From NCBI GenBank assembly GCA_938075305.1, contig CALJGV010000033.1, positions 1 through 64,000 on the forward strand: a stretch of DNA of 64,000 nucleotides, written 5' to 3'. The translations under genes were made by a program, and so were the position numbers. The DNA comes from an uncultured bacterium. Its GTDB lineage: Bacteria > Planctomycetota > UBA1135 > GCA-002686595. Shown here piece by piece: positions 62,378 through 64,000 of this stretch; the first letter of the stretch is position 1, and each line of letters begins with the position of its first letter. The notes beneath the pieces were generated by a model. It was not told where the DNA came from. It worked only from the letters and a program-made list of their open reading frames with translations, and did not search any database.

Positions 62378-63220
62378 TCAGAGGGCGCCGATGGCGGGAA
62401 TCGCAGCCCCCAGGAGGCGCGCGAAGTCCCCCGCGATCCGCTGGCCCGCCTCGACCACCTCCCCGTGGTGCAGGGGCTCGACAGCGATGCCGGCGGCGGG
62501 GTTCGTGATGCACGAGACGGCGCCGACCATGAGCCCGGCCCCAGCCGCGGCCTTGGCCTCGAGGACGGTGCTCATCCCCACCGCCTGGGCGCCCACGCGG
62601 TCGAGCATCCGGATCTCCGCGGCGGTCTCGTAGGTCGGTCCCGCGAGCCCCGCGTAGACGCCCTCGTTGAGCTCGATGCCCTGGCTCTCCCCCGCCGCCG
62701 TCAGCGCCTCCCCGATCGCCTCGTCGTAGACCCGGGCCTGGCGCCCACGACCGTCGATCGGCGGCACGACGCCCTGCATGTTGAGGTGGTCCCGGATACG
62801 CATCAGGCACGGCACCGGCCAACCCGGCGCCAGACCACCCGCGGCGTTGGTGAGCAGGACCGACCGGACCCCGAGGGCGGGGAACGCCCGCACCGCCCGC
62901 GTCACCACCTCGGCGCTGTGCCCCTCGTAGAGGTGCACCCGGCCCTGCTGGCAGAGCACGGGCACCCCGCCGACCTCGCCGGCGACGAAGCGCCCGGCGT
63001 GCCCAGGCACCGTGCTGGATGGCATGGAAGGGAGCTCCTCGAAGGGCACCGCCGTCGCGTTCTCCAGCCCGTCGGCGAACGATCCCAGGCCCGACCCCAG
63101 CACGAGCGCCACGCGGGGCCGGGCGGCGCCCCGGGCCTCGAGGGCACGCCCGAGCTCGCCCGACAGGCCCTCCGCGAGGGCGGCGGGGCTCCCCGGGTCC
63201 GCGCCTGCGCCCTGGGTCAA
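62378..63220 (-). CDS. purine nucleoside phosphorylase
   Basis: A 280-residue PNP of the trimeric type, which splits inosine or guanosine into base and ribose-1-phosphate. VALVLGSGLGSFADGLE, TVPGHAGRFVAGEVGG, LCQQGRVHLYEGHSAEVV, LLTNAAGGLAPGW, YAGLAGPTYETAAEIRMLDRVGAQAVGMSTVLEA and SCITNPAAGI are all present. I choose the TTG at 63220, whose TTGA overlaps the stop of the transporter gene; it gives the normal length. The coupling means uptake and cleavage are cotranslated. Confidence 0.92.
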   Translation of the reverse strand: MTQGAGADPGSPAALAEGLSGELGRALEARGAARPRVALVLGSGLGSFADGLENATAVPFEELPSMPSSTVPGHAGRFVAGEVGGVPVLCQQGRVHLYEGHSAEVVTRAVRAFPALGVRSVLLTNAAGGLAPGWPVPCLMRIRDHLNMQGVVPPIDGRGRQARVYDEAIGEALTAAGESQGIELNEGVYAGLAGPTYETAAEIRMLDRVGAQAVGMSTVLEAKAAAGAGLMVGAVSCITNPAAGIAVEPLHHGEVVEAGQRIAGDFARLLGAAIPAIGAL

Positions 63221-64000
63221 AGGAACATCCCCGCGATGGTCGCGGTCATCCACGAGGCCATCGCGCCGCCGAGCATGGCGCGCAGCGCGAGCTGGCTGAG
63301 GTCCTTGCGGCGGCCCTCCGCCAGCGAGCCGATGCCCCCGATCTGGATCCCCACCGACGCGAAGTTGGCGAACCCACACAGAGCGTACGCGGCCATGGTG
63401 TAGCTGCGAGTGGAGATCTCACCCTGCAGGGCCTGCATGTCACTGAAGGCGATGAACTCGTTGACCGCGACCTTCGTGCCCAGGAGGCTCCCGAACGCGA
63501 TGCAGTCGCCCCACTCGATCCCCATCATCCACGCGACCGGCGCGAAGATGTAGCCGAAGATCCGCTGGAGGGTCATGGGCTCCTCGAAGCCCAGGGGGAG
63601 CAGCCCGAGGCCGGCGTTGATGAGCCCGACGATCGCCACGAAGGCCACCAGCATCGCCACCACGTTGAGGTAGAGCTTCAGCCCGTCGCTCGTCCCGGTC
63701 GCCGCAGCGTCCAGCACGTTCGCGGGCTGATCCTCGGTCTCCTCGATCTGCTCGGCGCCCCCCGCGGTGAGGGGCGTCTCCGTCTCGGGGACCATGATCT
63801 TCGCGAGCACGAACGCGGCGGGCGCGGACATGAAGCTGGCCGCCAGGAGGTGCCCCGCGAACTCCTCGCCGAGCAGCCCGATGTAGACCGCGAGCACCGA
63901 GCCCGCGATGGTCGCGAAGCCGCCGGTCATGAGCGCCATCAGCTCGGAGCGGGTCATCTTCGCGATGTAGGGCCGGACCACGAGGGGCGCCTCGGTCTGG
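63217..64000 (-). CDS. concentrative nucleoside transporter (CNT), N-terminus outside the window
   Basis: The reading frame continues past the right edge, so only the C-terminal ~260 residues are seen. TEAPLVVRPYIAKMTRSELMALMTGGFATIAGSVLAVYIGLL, FMSAPAAFVLAKIMVPET, WMMGIEWGDCIAFGSLLGTKVAVNEFIAF and ALCGFANFASVGIQIGGIGSL are the NupC/CNT signatures. A cytoplasmic acidic linker (AGGAEQIEETEDQPANV) is visible. It imports nucleosides with Na+ or H+. It is the first visible gene of the pnp unit. Confidence 0.94.
   Translation of the reverse strand, partial: QTEAPLVVRPYIAKMTRSELMALMTGGFATIAGSVLAVYIGLLGEEFAGHLLAASFMSAPAAFVLAKIMVPETETPLTAGGAEQIEETEDQPANVLDAAATGTSDGLKLYLNVVAMLVAFVAIVGLINAGLGLLPLGFEEPMTLQRIFGYIFAPVAWMMGIEWGDCIAFGSLLGTKVAVNEFIAFSDMQALQGEISTRSYTMAAYALCGFANFASVGIQIGGIGSLAEGRRKDLSQLALRAMLGGAMASWMTATIAGMFL

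Overview
This is a GC-rich bacterial chromosome window, densely packed with genes on both strands, with short intergenic gaps and frequent ATGA/GTGA/TTGA start-stop overlaps. I see no mobile element, integrase, phage gene or CRISPR array. The gene content suggests a Planctomycetota-like organism: a CRTAC1-type FG-GAP/ASPIC protein next to a TPR protein, an archaeal/eukaryotic-type prolyl-tRNA synthetase, a lone pseudopilin, a DUF1858-rhodanese fusion, many secreted imidazolonepropionase-like amidohydrolases, and rpiB and deoC genes that look like the cargo pair of sugar-phosphate microcompartments. This assignment is an inference; Myxococcota, Gemmatimonadota or Acidobacteriota are not excluded.

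Left part (1-26 kb) is mostly housekeeping and small accessory units. It holds an HD-domain protein cut by the edge, a membrane-anchored metallophosphoesterase, a beta-carbonic anhydrase, tRNA-Arg(CCT), a coupled alpha/beta hydrolase and DUF1611-like ATPase, small membrane proteins, lipoproteins, an SGNH plus MBOAT O-acetylation pair followed by a GAF histidine kinase, a catalytically dead M48-like membrane protein, pyrD, a DUF3592 protein, a DUF3050 plus 2OG-oxygenase-like pair behind a palindromic site, a GT39-type membrane glycosyltransferase, a response regulator, a pseudopilin, a rhodanese and proS.

Middle part (26-39 kb) has an alpha/beta hydrolase that lacks its nucleophile, the TPR and FG-GAP proteins, a DUF4261-like protein overlapping an unknown gene, and a polyphosphate neighbourhood: ppk1 and a dienelactone hydrolase on +, converging on a translationally coupled trpD2-like / ppx-gppA / aldo-keto reductase operon on -.

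The most remarkable region is 39.1-55.3 kb. Eleven consecutive minus-strand genes (twelve amidohydrolase-like domains) are spaced by at most 59 bases or overlap, start from a single upstream intergenic region and end at a strong hairpin. Nearly all carry export signals. Four consecutive members keep the full metal-binding set of the amidohydrolase superfamily. The other seven genes (eight domains) have lost the HxH metal motif, and several carry Lys/Glu-rich insertions. This looks like a secreted array of catalytic and pseudo-catalytic paralogues, and I know of no described system with this layout.

Right part (55.3-64 kb) centres on nucleoside and sugar-phosphate breakdown: rpiB and deoC with unusual N-terminal extensions, then a CNT nucleoside transporter coupled to a purine nucleoside phosphorylase. 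Between them lie a large dynamin-like GTPase, a 60-residue membrane protein and a membrane P-loop ATPase.
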